This document shows positions 49,876 through 59,084 of a stretch of 64,000 nt of DNA, in pieces (position 1 is the first letter of the stretch; each line of letters opens with the position of its first letter). Origin of the DNA: Eubacterium sp. CAG:180 (GTDB taxonomy: Bacteria > Bacillota > Clostridia > Oscillospirales > Acutalibacteraceae); the NCBI GenBank assembly GCA_000432435.1, contig HF993135.1, positions 121,216-185,215 on the forward strand, in the 5' to 3' direction. The position numbers and the translations under genes were made by a program. The notes under the pieces were generated by a model. The model saw nothing but the letters and a program-made list of their open reading frames with translations. It was not told the DNA's origin and made no database searches.

Positions 49876-50238
49876 ATGGATAATATAGGCGACCTGCTGT
49901 CCTCAATAAGTCCGGAGGATATGGAGAGACTTAAAAATGTCGCGTCAAGCCTGATGTCGCAAAGCGGCTCCGAGCCGTCATCCGCTCCGAAAGAGCAAGG
50001 TGCAGGCGGCAACCGAAATGCGCCTAACGCCGATATATCGTCACTTTTCGGCGGCGATATGGCCAAAACCCTGATGACCGTAGCCACACAGATGAATAAA
50101 GAGGACGACAACACAAGATTCATCTCCGCTCTTCGCCCTCTACTGAGCGAGGACAGGCGCAAAAAAGCGGATGAAGCCATGAAATTTTTAAAGCTGATGG
50201 AAATGCTTCCGTTGTTAAAGGGGTTTTTTAACGTATGA
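49876..50238 (+). CDS. Uncharacterised protein (gene 2 of cassette)
   Basis: 120 residues, ATG 49876 behind GAAAGGA. N-terminal helix (LLSSISPEDMERLKNVASSLM), a Ser/Gly/Pro linker (QSGSEPSSAPKEQGAGG), then a helical C-terminus FISALRPLLSEDRRKKADEA followed by MKFLKLMEMLPLLKGFF. The LRPxLSxxRRxKxDxAxKxLKLMExLPLL pattern recurs in my memory of conserved clostridial hypotheticals, function unknown. Overlaps gene 3 by 4 bp. Confidence 0.75.
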   Translation: MDNIGDLLSSISPEDMERLKNVASSLMSQSGSEPSSAPKEQGAGGNRNAPNADISSLFGGDMAKTLMTVATQMNKEDDNTRFISALRPLLSEDRRKKADEAMKFLKLMEMLPLLKGFFNV

Positions 50239-50642
50239 AAGATTACAGCTATACCGAGCTTAAGGAGATGCAGGACCGAGCCATGGAGAGAGTCCGCGCC
50301 ATGCAGCAGCGCGCAAGCGAAACCGTCTCAAGAGAAAACTCGTTACAAGAAGAAAAACCAAAGCCCGACGCGCACATCGAACAAAACTCATACACGAAGC
50401 CGCATCATATAAAAATGCCGGTAAATATGCCACCGCGCGAGAGTGCGGAAGAAAGCCGCGGCAGCAAAGCAAGCACCGACAGCAATCCGGCTTCAAATTC
50501 CGTCTCGGCAAACGAAAACAGCATTATTGAAAGCATTTTGAACGACCCCGACAGGGCCATGCTGCTTCCGCTTTTGCTCCTTTTAAAATCCGAGGGAGCA
50601 AACGAGGAGCTGCTTATGTCGCTGCTCTACATAATGTCATAA
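50235..50642 (+). CDS. Uncharacterised protein with Leu-rich C-terminus (gene 3 of cassette)
   Basis: 135 residues, start overlapping the previous stop (translational coupling). N-terminal helix YTELKEMQDRAMERVRAMQQ, a long hydrophilic disordered middle rich in Ser, Glu, Lys and Asn, then ILNDPDRAMLLPLLLLLKSE and LLMSLLYIMS. The DPDRxxLLxLLLLL..E block is a conserved-looking hydrophobic end that is too short and interrupted to be a clear membrane span. Function unknown. Confidence 0.75.
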   Translation: MKDYSYTELKEMQDRAMERVRAMQQRASETVSRENSLQEEKPKPDAHIEQNSYTKPHHIKMPVNMPPRESAEESRGSKASTDSNPASNSVSANENSIIESILNDPDRAMLLPLLLLLKSEGANEELLMSLLYIMS

Positions 50643-50650
50643 AAGCGGTC

Positions 50651-50684
50651 AAAAAAGGCTGTAAAAGCTCTCGCTTTTACAGCC
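50651..50684. terminator. Shared terminator of three-gene cassette and cysK
   Basis: GGCTGTAAAAGC (50657-50668), loop TCTC, GCTTTTACAGCC (50673-50684). Perfect 12 bp; the minus-strand exit has a run of six Ts. Confidence 0.9.
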
Positions 50685-50709
50685 ACTTGAATTAGATGTA
50701 TTCGGTTAA

Positions 50710-51645
50710 TTAATCCTCTTTAAACAACTGAGTGGAGAGGTAACGCTCGCCGGTATCCGGTAAAATCGCAACTATTGTCTTACCCTTGTTTTCGGGACGG
50801 CGTGCGAGATCGGTGGCAGCCTTAACGGCAGCACCCGAAGAAATACCTACAAGAATTCCGTCGGATTTTGTAATTGCACGGCTGTAAGCGAATGCGTCGT
50901 CGTTTTCAACCGTGATAATTTCGTCATAAATCTCAGTATCGAGCGTATCAGGTACAAAGCCCGCGCCGATACCCTGAATCTTATGCGGACCCGATTTGCC
51001 CTCGGAAAGTACGGGCGAGGTTGCAGGCTCAACCGCAACTACCTTAACGTCGGGATTTTTGTTCTTTAAGAATTTGCCCGTGCCGGAAAGTGTTCCGCCC
51101 GTGCCTACGCCGGCGACAAAAATGTCAACCTTACCGTCCGTATCGTTCCAGATTTCGGGTCCGGTAGTCTCAAAATGAGCCTGAGGATTTGCCGGATTTA
51201 CAAACTGACCGGGAATAAAGCTGTTGGGAGTCTGCTCATGAAGCTCGTTTGCTTTTGCGATAGCACCCTTCATACCCTTTGCACCGTCGGTAAGGACAAG
51301 CTTAGCGCCGTAAGCCGCCATCAAAAGTCTGCGCTCAACGCTCATGGTTTCGGGCATTGTGATTATTATCTTATAACCTCTTGCCGCCGCAACAGAGCTG
51401 AGACCTATTCCGGTGTTGCCGCTTGTGGGCTCAATAATGGTTGTGTCTTTATTTATAAGGCCTTTAGCTTCTGCGTCGTCGAGAATTTTCTTCGCTATTC
51501 TGTCTTTGACGCTGCCTGCGGGGTTAAAGTATTCGAGCTTTACAAGTATTTTCGCTTCAAGATTGTTTTCCTTTTCATAATTTGACAGTTCGAGAAGCGG
51601 TGTATTTCCTATAAGATCCGTGAGGCTTTTATATATTTTTGACAT
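50710..51645 (-). CDS. cysK: Cysteine synthase A (O-acetylserine sulfhydrylase)
   Basis: PLP enzyme that makes cysteine from O-acetylserine and sulfide. 311 residues. PLP lysine in NPAGSVKDRIAKKIL, substrate loop PTSGNTGIGLS, phosphate loop GVGTGGTLSGTGKFLK, and PDTGERYLST near the end. Only 32 bp after metY and transcribed with it. The operon leader carries a Cys-rich ORF, so cysteine supply probably feeds back on it. Confidence 0.97.
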   Translation of the reverse strand: MSKIYKSLTDLIGNTPLLELSNYEKENNLEAKILVKLEYFNPAGSVKDRIAKKILDDAEAKGLINKDTTIIEPTSGNTGIGLSSVAAARGYKIIITMPETMSVERRLLMAAYGAKLVLTDGAKGMKGAIAKANELHEQTPNSFIPGQFVNPANPQAHFETTGPEIWNDTDGKVDIFVAGVGTGGTLSGTGKFLKNKNPDVKVVAVEPATSPVLSEGKSGPHKIQGIGAGFVPDTLDTEIYDEIITVENDDAFAYSRAITKSDGILVGISSGAAVKAATDLARRPENKGKTIVAILPDTGERYLSTQLFKED

Positions 51646-51677
51646 AATGATTATCTCCTTTAATTCCGTTATTTAAA

Positions 51678-52967
51678 TCATTTAACGGCTTTGAACGCTT
51701 CGTCAAGGTCGGCTATGATATCGTCTATATGCTCTGTGCCTATTGATAGGCGGATAGTGTTCGGGCGAATACCCTGCTCCAGCTTCTCCTCATCGCTGAG
51801 CTGCGAATGAGTGGTTGAGGCCGGGTGAATAACAAGCGATTTAACATCGGCAACATTCGCAAGAAGAGAGAATATCTCAAGATGGTCTATAAACTTCTTT
51901 GCGGTTGTATCATCGCCCTTTATTTCAAATGTGAATATCGATCCGCCGCCGTTCGGGAAGTATTTGTCGTAAAGCCGTTTCTGCTCGCCGCTTGCAAGAG
52001 ACGGATGATTTACCTTTTCAACCTGCGGATGATTGTTGAGGTATTCAACTACCTTTAACGCATTTTCCGTATGGCGCTCGACGCGAAGAGAGAGCGTCTC
52101 AAGTCCCTGAAGGAAAAGGAAGGCGTGGAACGGAGAAATTGTAGCTCCGGTATCGCGGAGAAGTATTGCGCGAATCTTGGTGACAAAAGCCGCAGCTCCG
52201 ACATCCTTTGCGAAGCTTACGCCGTGGTAGCTCGGGTTCGGTTCAACAAGTGACGGGAATTTGCCGCTGCCGATCCAGTCAAACTTACCGCTGTCAACAA
52301 TTACTCCGCCTATCGCCGTACCGTGGCCGCCGATAAACTTTGTAGCCGAATGAACAACTATATCCGCACCGTACTCTATGGGTCTTACAAGATAAGGTGT
52401 TGCAAAGGTATTGTCAACAACAAGCGGAATCTTATGCTTATGCGCTACCTTTGCTATTTCCTCTATGTCGGCAACATTTGAATTGGGGTTACCGAGAGTT
52501 TCTATATACAGAAGCTTTGTATTATCCTGAATGGCGTTTTCAAAATTGCTTATATCGTCGGGGTCTACAAAGGTAGTTGTAATGCCGTAATCGGGAAGCG
52601 TATGCTCAAGAAGATTATACGTGCCGCCGTAGATGGTGTTTGAAGCGACAACGTGGTCGCCGGCGACCGCAAGAGAGCGGATGGTGTAATCAATAGCCGC
52701 AGCACCCGATGCCGTAGCAAGTGCAGCAACGCCGCCCTCAAGAGCAGCTATTCTCTTTTCAAATACGTCCTGAGTGGAGTTTGTAAGTCTGCCGTAAATA
52801 TTGCCGGCATCCTTAAGAGCGAAACGAGCCTCGGCCTCGTCGGAATTTTTAAAAACATATGATGTTGTCTGATATATCGGAACGGCTCTTGCGCCCGATG
52901 CTATATCCGGCTCTTCCTGGCCTACGTGGAGCTGCAAGGTTTCGAATTTATAATTTTTGTTACTCAT
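51678..52967 (-). CDS. metY: O-acetylhomoserine sulfhydrylase
   Basis: PLP enzyme that makes homocysteine from O-acetylhomoserine and sulfide, the direct sulfhydrylation route to methionine. 429 residues from ATG 52967, chosen for AGAGG 8 bp upstream; a TTG at 52985 lacks one. Family pattern: FETLQLHVGQEEPD, PIYQTTSYVFKN, YGRLTNSTQDVFEKR. PLP lysine in VVHSATKFIGGHGTAIGG; late VADVKSLVIHPASTTHSQL, the usual MetY signature. Followed by cysK. Confidence 0.96.
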   Translation of the reverse strand: MSNKNYKFETLQLHVGQEEPDIASGARAVPIYQTTSYVFKNSDEAEARFALKDAGNIYGRLTNSTQDVFEKRIAALEGGVAALATASGAAAIDYTIRSLAVAGDHVVASNTIYGGTYNLLEHTLPDYGITTTFVDPDDISNFENAIQDNTKLLYIETLGNPNSNVADIEEIAKVAHKHKIPLVVDNTFATPYLVRPIEYGADIVVHSATKFIGGHGTAIGGVIVDSGKFDWIGSGKFPSLVEPNPSYHGVSFAKDVGAAAFVTKIRAILLRDTGATISPFHAFLFLQGLETLSLRVERHTENALKVVEYLNNHPQVEKVNHPSLASGEQKRLYDKYFPNGGGSIFTFEIKGDDTTAKKFIDHLEIFSLLANVADVKSLVIHPASTTHSQLSDEEKLEQGIRPNTIRLSIGTEHIDDIIADLDEAFKAVK

Positions 52968-53019
52968 TTTGTGTACCTCTTTCAATAATTTTTAAATGAT
53001 GTTTTGTTAAAATTAAAGG

Positions 53020-53088
53020 TCAACAGGTACACATTCGGCTGTTTCTCCAGTTACATTGTCTTGATTTTATTCTTTTAAGATCAGCCAT
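53020..53088 (-). CDS. Cys-ending leader peptide of metY-cysK
   Basis: A 22-codon ORF, ATG 53088 with AGGAGG 8 bp upstream, ending TGT-ACC-TGT-TGA. The peptide starts MADLKRIKSRQC and ends NSRMCTC, so Cys is at 12, 20 and 22 and the last sense codon is Cys; RMC is shared with both metQ leader ORFs. An 8-bp exact complement (AAACAGCC, plus-strand 53091-53098, against GGCTGTTT, 53037-53044) lets the start region pair with the ORF's 3' half. No strong terminator before metY, so control might be translational. Together with the promoter below it explains the 52968-53298 gap. Confidence 0.7.
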   Translation of the reverse strand: MADLKRIKSRQCNWRNSRMCTC

Positions 53089-53117
53089 TAAAACAGCCTC
53101 CTTTTTTTGAACTTCTC

Positions 53118-53172
53118 ATTTCCTATCGGATTAGTATGGTATCAATATATCATACTTTTCTCGGGTTGTCAA
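53118..53172 (-). promoter_or_regulatory. metY-cysK promoter and shared sulfur-regulon element
   Basis: Minus strand TTGACA (53172-53167), 17 bp, TATATT (53149-53144). The element (plus-strand reading) TTCCTATCGGATTAGTATGG covers 53120-53139 at about the start of transcription. It aligns with the metQNI element at 16 of 20 positions and has the same placement relative to the -10. Confidence 0.8.
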
Positions 53173-53210
53173 CAAAAATATTAAGATTTTTTTAAAAAAC
53201 GCCAAATCGA

Positions 53211-53240
53211 TTGACTTCAGCCGAAACGCGGAAATATAAT
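53211..53240 (+). promoter_or_regulatory. Amidase gene promoter
   Basis: TTGACT (53211-53216), 18 bp, TATAAT (53235-53240). Confidence 0.75.
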
Positions 53241-53298
53241 TTAAACAAAAAAGCAGAATTTACGTACTGCTTTTAAAGCTTTCTCGGAAGGTGATAAA

Positions 53299-53988
53299 TT
53301 GGCAAAACACAGACGGAGTAAAACGGCGCGCAAAGTAAAAGGCTTCGGTAAAATATCGTTTTTTGTGCTCATACTTACGTTTGCGATATTTACGGCGCTG
53401 CTTGTCACCGCAGCGGTACATATGCCGAAAAAAAGCGGCAACACCGTATGCATAGACGCAGGGCACGGCGGATATGACGTAGGAGCGACAAACGGTGAAA
53501 GATATGAAAAAGACGATAATCTGCGCCTTGCAAAGGCTGTGGAAGCCGAGCTTAAAGCCCGCGGAATAAACACAATAATGACAAGAAGCGACGACACATA
53601 TGTATCGCTTGAGGACCGCTGCAAAACGGCAAACAAAAAGAAAGCCGACCTTTTTATATCCCTGCACCGCAACAGTGCCGACAGCGGCTGCGGCTTTGAA
53701 ATATGGACGCTTAAAAACTCTCCTCCGGACGATTTGCTGCTCGCCGAAAACATAATGGATGCCCTCGGCGAAGTCGGATTATCAAAAAACAGAGGGGTTA
53801 AAGGCGGAATAGCCGGAAACGGAAACAACTATTACGTAAATAAAAACACAGATATGCCGAGCTGCCTCGCGGAGATGGGCTTTATTACGGACGACGGCGA
53901 CAACGCTCTTTTCGACAAAAATCTGCAAAGCTATGCTGCGGCAATAGCGGACGCAGTCGAGACTACACTCGGTGAAATAAAAAAATAA
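53299..53988 (+). CDS. N-acetylmuramoyl-L-alanine amidase (Amidase_3)
   Basis: Cleaves the bond between the glycan strand and stem peptide of peptidoglycan. 229 residues from TTG 53299 with GGAAGGTG upstream. Basic N-terminus, then a membrane span/uncleaved signal (ISFFVLILTFAIFTALLVTAAV). Zinc and catalytic residues: CIDAGHGGYDVGA, the Glu in ERYEKDDNLRLAKAV, FISLHRNSAD and CLAEMGFITDDGD. LytC/CwlD-like without cell-wall binding repeats; CwlD-type amidases act in spore cortex, but that role is not proven here. Confidence 0.94.
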   Translation: MAKHRRSKTARKVKGFGKISFFVLILTFAIFTALLVTAAVHMPKKSGNTVCIDAGHGGYDVGATNGERYEKDDNLRLAKAVEAELKARGINTIMTRSDDTYVSLEDRCKTANKKKADLFISLHRNSADSGCGFEIWTLKNSPPDDLLLAENIMDALGEVGLSKNRGVKGGIAGNGNNYYVNKNTDMPSCLAEMGFITDDGDNALFDKNLQSYAAAIADAVETTLGEIKK

Positions 53989-54097
53989 CACTTTTTTCAA
54001 CTTAAAGGAGAAGTCCTGCATAAATAATAATAGTGGAAATAATTATATATATATGGTAAAATAAGTTGTTATTTATAATGTTAACGGAGAAACAAAT

Positions 54098-56320
54098 ATG
54101 AAAAGCACTAAAAAATTACTGCCTTGCATAACAGCTTTGATACTTATTTTATCGCTGATATTTACCTCCTGCGGCTCGCCCGATGTAACGCTCAAAACAA
54201 AGATTTCGGTTCTCTCAACCGTTTCCGGAGACTATACAGATAACGGCTTTCACGTCATAAACAAAGACAATATGATATTTGTCACCCAGTCCGGTCTTAT
54301 AGAGCTTTACTATGACAAAACCACGGGTGCCGTCGCGGTAAAAGAGACGTCCGAGGGAAAATTCTGGTACTCCATGCCGCTTGCCTCGGATGACGAAAGC
54401 GAGAGCAGAGCATATGTTCTGAGTGCGGTGCTCTCAAAGGACGGCAAAAAATATATACTGAATTCTCAGGATAACTCCGTAGCGTTTTCTTCTTTTGAAT
54501 TTAAGCCCGTCAGCAACGGACTTCAGGTAACATACAATATGGCGTCCGATAAGGACAGTGCGGTAAACGGACCGCAGGGCGATACGCCGTATGCGTCGGT
54601 CACGGTAAGTTATATACTCTCCGACGGAGTAATGGACGTCAAAGTAAACTGCGGAGACATAAAGGTCTCGGACGGTTATGCGCTCGAAAAAATAAATCTT
54701 TTAAGCTACTTTGGCGCAGAAAAGGATTTTTCCGAAGGAGACTTCATTCTTTTACCCGACGGCAGCGGTTCGCTTATGATGTCGGACAGCAAATCAGATT
54801 ATCCGGAAAAAAGCTTTAAGGTTTACGGCTCTGACCCGGCAGTTAAAGACGTGACGGAAAACGAGAGCAAAATAAATGCTTCGGCTCTGCTCGGATTTTT
54901 CGGAATGAAGCAGCAAAACAGTGCTTTTGTGGCTCTTATCACAAAGGGCGATACCATAGCCTCGGTGGATTCGGTTCAAAAAAGCAGCGGTGACAAATAC
55001 GACCGCGCGGGCACGTCATATACAATTACCGATGTGTCATATGTCGGCTCGGGAAGCAAAATGACAAAGTATGTCGGAACACAGTACAGCGGAGAAATAA
55101 ACGTATGCTACCGCTTCCTCACAAACAAAAACGCGAGCTACTCCGGCATGGCAATAGCCTGTCGCGAACAGCTTATAAGAAATTCGGTTTTATCCACGAG
55201 AACGGTAACTTCATCCGCTCATCTGCCTTTTGCGCTGACAATACTCGGCACGGCACAAAAAAGCGGCGGCAGATACGTCAGCCTTACGACGTTTGACCAG
55301 GCATACGACCTTCTCAATATGCTCAAGGCAAAAAGCGTAAACAATATAACCGTGCGCTACTGCGGCGTGCTTGACGGAGCAAACAACCAGGAATTGCTCT
55401 CGGGAGCCTCAACAATAAAAAAACTCGGCGGCAAAAAGTCGTTTGAGAATTTAAAGCAGTATATTACGACTCAAAAATTCGAGATGTACGGCGATGTGAG
55501 TACGGTTATTTTCTCTACAGGGGAAAATTCGGATAAGAGCGCGCGCGATATGTCCGGCAAAAAGCTCACCGTTGAGACGCCCGATAAATTCAGCGCTCTG
55601 TCAAAGAAAAATACGACCGAAAGCTATGCTTTGGCTCTGTCCAAAATCGAGAAAAATATTACCGATTACGTAAACAGCACAAGCGACTTTGCTTTTGACG
55701 GCTATTGTGTAAACGACGCCGGCAGTCTTTTATATTCGGATTTTTCAATGATCGGTCAAAACAGGGATACCGCCGTACAGACTGTTTCAAAAGGAATTGA
55801 AAAGCTCTCGAACGGTCACGACCTTATGATATGCGGCGGCAATTTCTATCTGTTGAAAAACGCCGACTTTGTCTCGGGGCTTTCCTATGACACGGCGTAC
55901 CCTCAAAGCGATTCGTACTCTTCGGTGCCGTTTGTCGAAATGATACTGCACGGCATTTCCGACTACACCATGGCCCCCGTAAACCTTGCCGACGACAGCG
56001 AAACGGCATTTTTGAAATCGCTCGAATACGGTGCGATACCGTCATATGAATGGTACTGCTCAAAGACAGGTAAATCGGAGCTTGACGAAAAATACAGCTA
56101 TGAAAATCAGCTCAACTCTGCCGCCGAAAAATATCAAACAGCAGACTCTGTTCTCGGCAATCTCCGCAATGCGAGAATGACGGCGCACTACAAGGTTCAG
56201 GACGGCGTTTACTGCACGGAATACAACAACAGCATTATAATATACTTTAACTATAACGATACGGCGGTAACCGTTAATTCTCTCACGGTTGAGCCGAAAA
56301 GTGCAATGAGAGTTAACTGA
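54098..56320 (+). CDS. Large lipoprotein, DUF5696-like
   Basis: 740 residues. Signal peptide with lipobox FTSCGS (Cys about 26), so surface-anchored. The N-terminal part is beta-rich (LIELYYDKTTGAVAVKE..., GKFWYSMP), then FILLPDGSGSLMMSDS, LGFFGMKQQNSAFVALITKGD and a C-terminal alpha/beta half. These match my recollection of DUF5696 lipoproteins from Firmicutes, which often sit near carbohydrate transporters and look distantly glycosidase-like. That assignment is tentative. 24 bp upstream of pepD and possibly cotranscribed. No catalytic residues can be named. Confidence 0.7.
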   Translation: MKSTKKLLPCITALILILSLIFTSCGSPDVTLKTKISVLSTVSGDYTDNGFHVINKDNMIFVTQSGLIELYYDKTTGAVAVKETSEGKFWYSMPLASDDESESRAYVLSAVLSKDGKKYILNSQDNSVAFSSFEFKPVSNGLQVTYNMASDKDSAVNGPQGDTPYASVTVSYILSDGVMDVKVNCGDIKVSDGYALEKINLLSYFGAEKDFSEGDFILLPDGSGSLMMSDSKSDYPEKSFKVYGSDPAVKDVTENESKINASALLGFFGMKQQNSAFVALITKGDTIASVDSVQKSSGDKYDRAGTSYTITDVSYVGSGSKMTKYVGTQYSGEINVCYRFLTNKNASYSGMAIACREQLIRNSVLSTRTVTSSAHLPFALTILGTAQKSGGRYVSLTTFDQAYDLLNMLKAKSVNNITVRYCGVLDGANNQELLSGASTIKKLGGKKSFENLKQYITTQKFEMYGDVSTVIFSTGENSDKSARDMSGKKLTVETPDKFSALSKKNTTESYALALSKIEKNITDYVNSTSDFAFDGYCVNDAGSLLYSDFSMIGQNRDTAVQTVSKGIEKLSNGHDLMICGGNFYLLKNADFVSGLSYDTAYPQSDSYSSVPFVEMILHGISDYTMAPVNLADDSETAFLKSLEYGAIPSYEWYCSKTGKSELDEKYSYENQLNSAAEKYQTADSVLGNLRNARMTAHYKVQDGVYCTEYNNSIIIYFNYNDTAVTVNSLTVEPKSAMRVN

Positions 56321-56344
56321 CGCAAAATAAAATGAGGTGAAAAT

Positions 56345-57784
56345 ATGAGAATAACAGACGGATTATCTCCGAAAAAGGTTTTTTATTATTTTGAAGAAAT
56401 TTCAAAAATACCGCGCGGTTCGGGCAACACAAAAGCGATAAGCGACTACTGTGTAAGATTTGCCGAGAGTCACGGTTTCAAATGTTTGCAGGATGACAGC
56501 AACAACTGCATAATCTTTGCCCCTGCCGTAGGCTGTGACAAAGCCGAGCCGATACTTCTCGCAGGGCACCTTGATATGGTCTGCGAAAAAGCCCCCGACT
56601 GCACCAAGGATATGGAAAAAGAGGGAATCGACCTTGCGGTTGATGGCGACAATATCTCGGCGGTGGGCACTACGCTCGGAGCCGATGACGGAATCGCCGT
56701 TGCCATGATACTCGCACTTCTCGACTCCGACAATAAAAGGCCGCCCGTAGAGGCAGTCTTTACAACGGACGAGGAAACGGGTATGGACGGCGCAAAAAAC
56801 ATTGACACGTCAAGCCTTCGCGGAAAAATGATGATAAATCTCGATTCGGAGGACGAGGGAGTATTTACCGTAAGCTGTGCAGGCGGAAACAGAACGCGCT
56901 GCATACTTCCCATAAAAAGAGAAGAATACGACGGCGAAACATTAAAAATAACCGTTTCGGGTCTTAAAGGCGGTCACTCCGGCGCCGAAATTCACCGCGG
57001 CAGGGCAAACGCCGATATGCTTCTCGGCAGAATACTTAATTACGTGCTGCCCATTTGCGAAGCAAGAATAATAAGTGTTGACGGCGGACTAAAGGATAAC
57101 GCCATCCCGACAAGTGCCGAGGCGATTGTCAAAACAAAAAACCCCGAAGAGCTCAAAAAAGCAGTTTGTGAAATAAGCGAAGTAATAAAGAACGATTATT
57201 CTTCCGTTGACGACGGAATCGCCATAGACGTTAAAGAAGCCGCTTCAAAGGAAAAAGCCGCAAATGCCGACTCTACCGAAAAGGCAGTTGCTATGCTGTC
57301 CGCCCTCCCGTGCGGACTTATCTCAATGAGCCGTGACATAGAGGGTCTTCCGGAAACCTCACTCAACCTCGGCATATTAAAGACCGAGGAAAGTGAAATT
57401 TCGGCGGAATTTTGTATAAGAAGCAGCGTACTGCTGAAGAAAGAGGAACTCAAGAGCCGCCTCGCTCTGATTATGAGAGCCATAGGCGGCAAGGTAATTT
57501 CCTTCGGCGATTACCCCGCATGGGAATATAAAAAAGAATCGCGCCTCAGAAGCGTTATGACAGAGGTTTATGAGAAAATGTATAAAAATGAACCCGTCAT
57601 AACCGCTATACACGGCGGTGTTGAATGCGGCTTGTTTTCCGATAAAATCGACGGCCTTGACTGCGTTTCAATAGGTCCGAACCTTAAAGACATACACACC
57701 TATCGTGAGAGTATGAGCATTTCCTCTGTAAAAAGAACCTGGGAGTTTTTACTTGAGGTTTTGAACGAGCTTGCAAAGGGTTAA
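56345..57784 (+). CDS. pepD: Aminoacyl-histidine dipeptidase (PepD, M20C)
   Basis: Di-zinc dipeptidase, broad Xaa-His/Xaa-Xaa specificity. 479 residues, the expected length. Zinc and catalytic motifs: LLAGHLDMVCEKA, LGADDGIAVAMIL, FTTDEETGMDGAKN, MINLDSEDEG, and late AIHGGVECGLF. Start ATG 56345 with GAGGTG. Cytoplasmic: would hydrolyse imported dipeptides. Confidence 0.95.
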   Translation: MRITDGLSPKKVFYYFEEISKIPRGSGNTKAISDYCVRFAESHGFKCLQDDSNNCIIFAPAVGCDKAEPILLAGHLDMVCEKAPDCTKDMEKEGIDLAVDGDNISAVGTTLGADDGIAVAMILALLDSDNKRPPVEAVFTTDEETGMDGAKNIDTSSLRGKMMINLDSEDEGVFTVSCAGGNRTRCILPIKREEYDGETLKITVSGLKGGHSGAEIHRGRANADMLLGRILNYVLPICEARIISVDGGLKDNAIPTSAEAIVKTKNPEELKKAVCEISEVIKNDYSSVDDGIAIDVKEAASKEKAANADSTEKAVAMLSALPCGLISMSRDIEGLPETSLNLGILKTEESEISAEFCIRSSVLLKKEELKSRLALIMRAIGGKVISFGDYPAWEYKKESRLRSVMTEVYEKMYKNEPVITAIHGGVECGLFSDKIDGLDCVSIGPNLKDIHTYRESMSISSVKRTWEFLLEVLNELAKG

Positions 57785-57815
57785 TAACATCATCATACCA
57801 AACAGGCAACTATAA

Positions 57816-57855
57816 AGCGAAGCCCTCCGTCAAAGAAGGAGAGCTTCGCTGTTTT
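57816..57855. terminator. pepD terminator
   Basis: AGCGAAGC (57816-57823) and CTCC pair with GGAG and GCTTCGCT (57838-57850), then TGTTTTTG. Lies between convergent genes. Confidence 0.82.
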
Positions 57856-57879
57856 TGTTTGTTCGATTTTCAAAACGGA

Positions 57880-58998
57880 TTATTTTAATGCGTTTTCGGT
57901 TATACGGCGCATTTCGTCCATTTTCTTTTCCATATCGGCCACAAGAGCAAACTGCGTTTTTGCTCTTACGAGGTTATGCTCGGGATAATCGGTCTTGAAA
58001 TAAACATCTCCGTTTAAATAGTCACCGAGGAAGCGTATACCGCACTCATATGTCATAAGCTTAGCCGAAAACGCCATATACTCAGTCTCGGTTTCGGTAA
58101 GGCTGTCCTTGGCGGAGCTTAAATAGCCCCTTGTATATGCTTCGTAAAGCGGCAGGCTGAGCGATACCTTTGAAACGTCCTTTTCATCCTCAGCCGCCGT
58201 ATTTGCGCCGAAGCGGATACTGTCGCCGAAATCATAGAGCGAAAGCCCCGGCATTACGGTGTCAAGGTCAATTATACAGATTCCGACATTTGAATCACGG
58301 TCAAAAAGAATGTTGTTGAGCTTTGTGTCGTTATGAGTGACGCGAAGCGGCAAACTGCCGCGCTCTATAAGGTCTAAAAGAACGTGCGTGTCGCTTTCTC
58401 TTGCAACGGCAAAATCAATAAGCTCTCGCACACCTTCGGCTCTTCCAGCTCTGTCCTCTTTTACCGCGGACATAAAATCAAGGAATCTCGAGTATGTATC
58501 GTGGAACTTCGGTATTGTTTCAAAAAGGCTGTCAATGGGATAATCTGAGAGCTGACGCTGAAATTCGCCGAATGCTCTGCCTGCATTTTCAAACACCTCG
58601 GCGGAGTCGATTATATTGCAGGTATAAACATTATCTATATATTTGTATACGCGCCAGCAATCACCGTTTTCATCGCGGAAATAATACTTACCGTCCGTCG
58701 CCTTAAGGAACGTTAAGGTTCCGCGGTCGGCGTCTTTGCCGGCCTTTAAAAGTGCGGAGCGGATATGTGAGGTAACGCCGACAATGTTGCTCATGAGCGC
58801 ATCGGGATTTTTAAATATACCGGTATTTATTTTTTGGAGCGTATATTTTACGGTATCGCCTTTGTCATCAAAGGATATGACATAAGTGGAATTTATATGC
58901 CCGTCATTAAGAGCGGTGTATTCCTTAAAAGTTCCGTTAATTGAAAAATCAGCGGCAATACAGTCAATATCACAAGGTAATGCAGACAAATTAAACAC
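57880..58998 (-). CDS. nahK: N-acetylhexosamine 1-kinase-like (NahK-type APH-fold kinase)
   Basis: 372 residues. The sequence follows NahK closely: GHINSTYVISF, LQKINTGIFKNPDALMSNI, GVTSHIR, WRVYKYIDNVYTC, AFGEFQRQLSDYP, ETIPKFHDT, then the APH catalytic loop LPLRVTHNDTKLNNILFD and the metal site IDLDTVMPGLSLYDFGDSI. NahK phosphorylates C1 of GlcNAc/GalNAc in the lacto-/galacto-N-biose pathway. Start uncertain: GTG 58998 abuts GGAAAGG; TTG 58989 has better spacing. It has its own promoter (TTGACT 59062-59057, 17 bp, TATAAT 59039-59034) although the glycosidases lie upstream on the same strand. Lacto-N-biose phosphorylase is not in view. Confidence 0.88.
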   Translation of the reverse strand: MFNLSALPCDIDCIAADFSINGTFKEYTALNDGHINSTYVISFDDKGDTVKYTLQKINTGIFKNPDALMSNIVGVTSHIRSALLKAGKDADRGTLTFLKATDGKYYFRDENGDCWRVYKYIDNVYTCNIIDSAEVFENAGRAFGEFQRQLSDYPIDSLFETIPKFHDTYSRFLDFMSAVKEDRAGRAEGVRELIDFAVARESDTHVLLDLIERGSLPLRVTHNDTKLNNILFDRDSNVGICIIDLDTVMPGLSLYDFGDSIRFGANTAAEDEKDVSKVSLSLPLYEAYTRGYLSSAKDSLTETETEYMAFSAKLMTYECGIRFLGDYLNGDVYFKTDYPEHNLVRAKTQFALVADMEKKMDEMRRITENALK

Positions 58999-59084
58999 GC
59001 CTTTCCGAAAATGCTTTTTAGTAAAGTTATTTTATTATATTATTTAATGAACGGTAAGTCAACAAAATTCGACATCCGCCTGTT

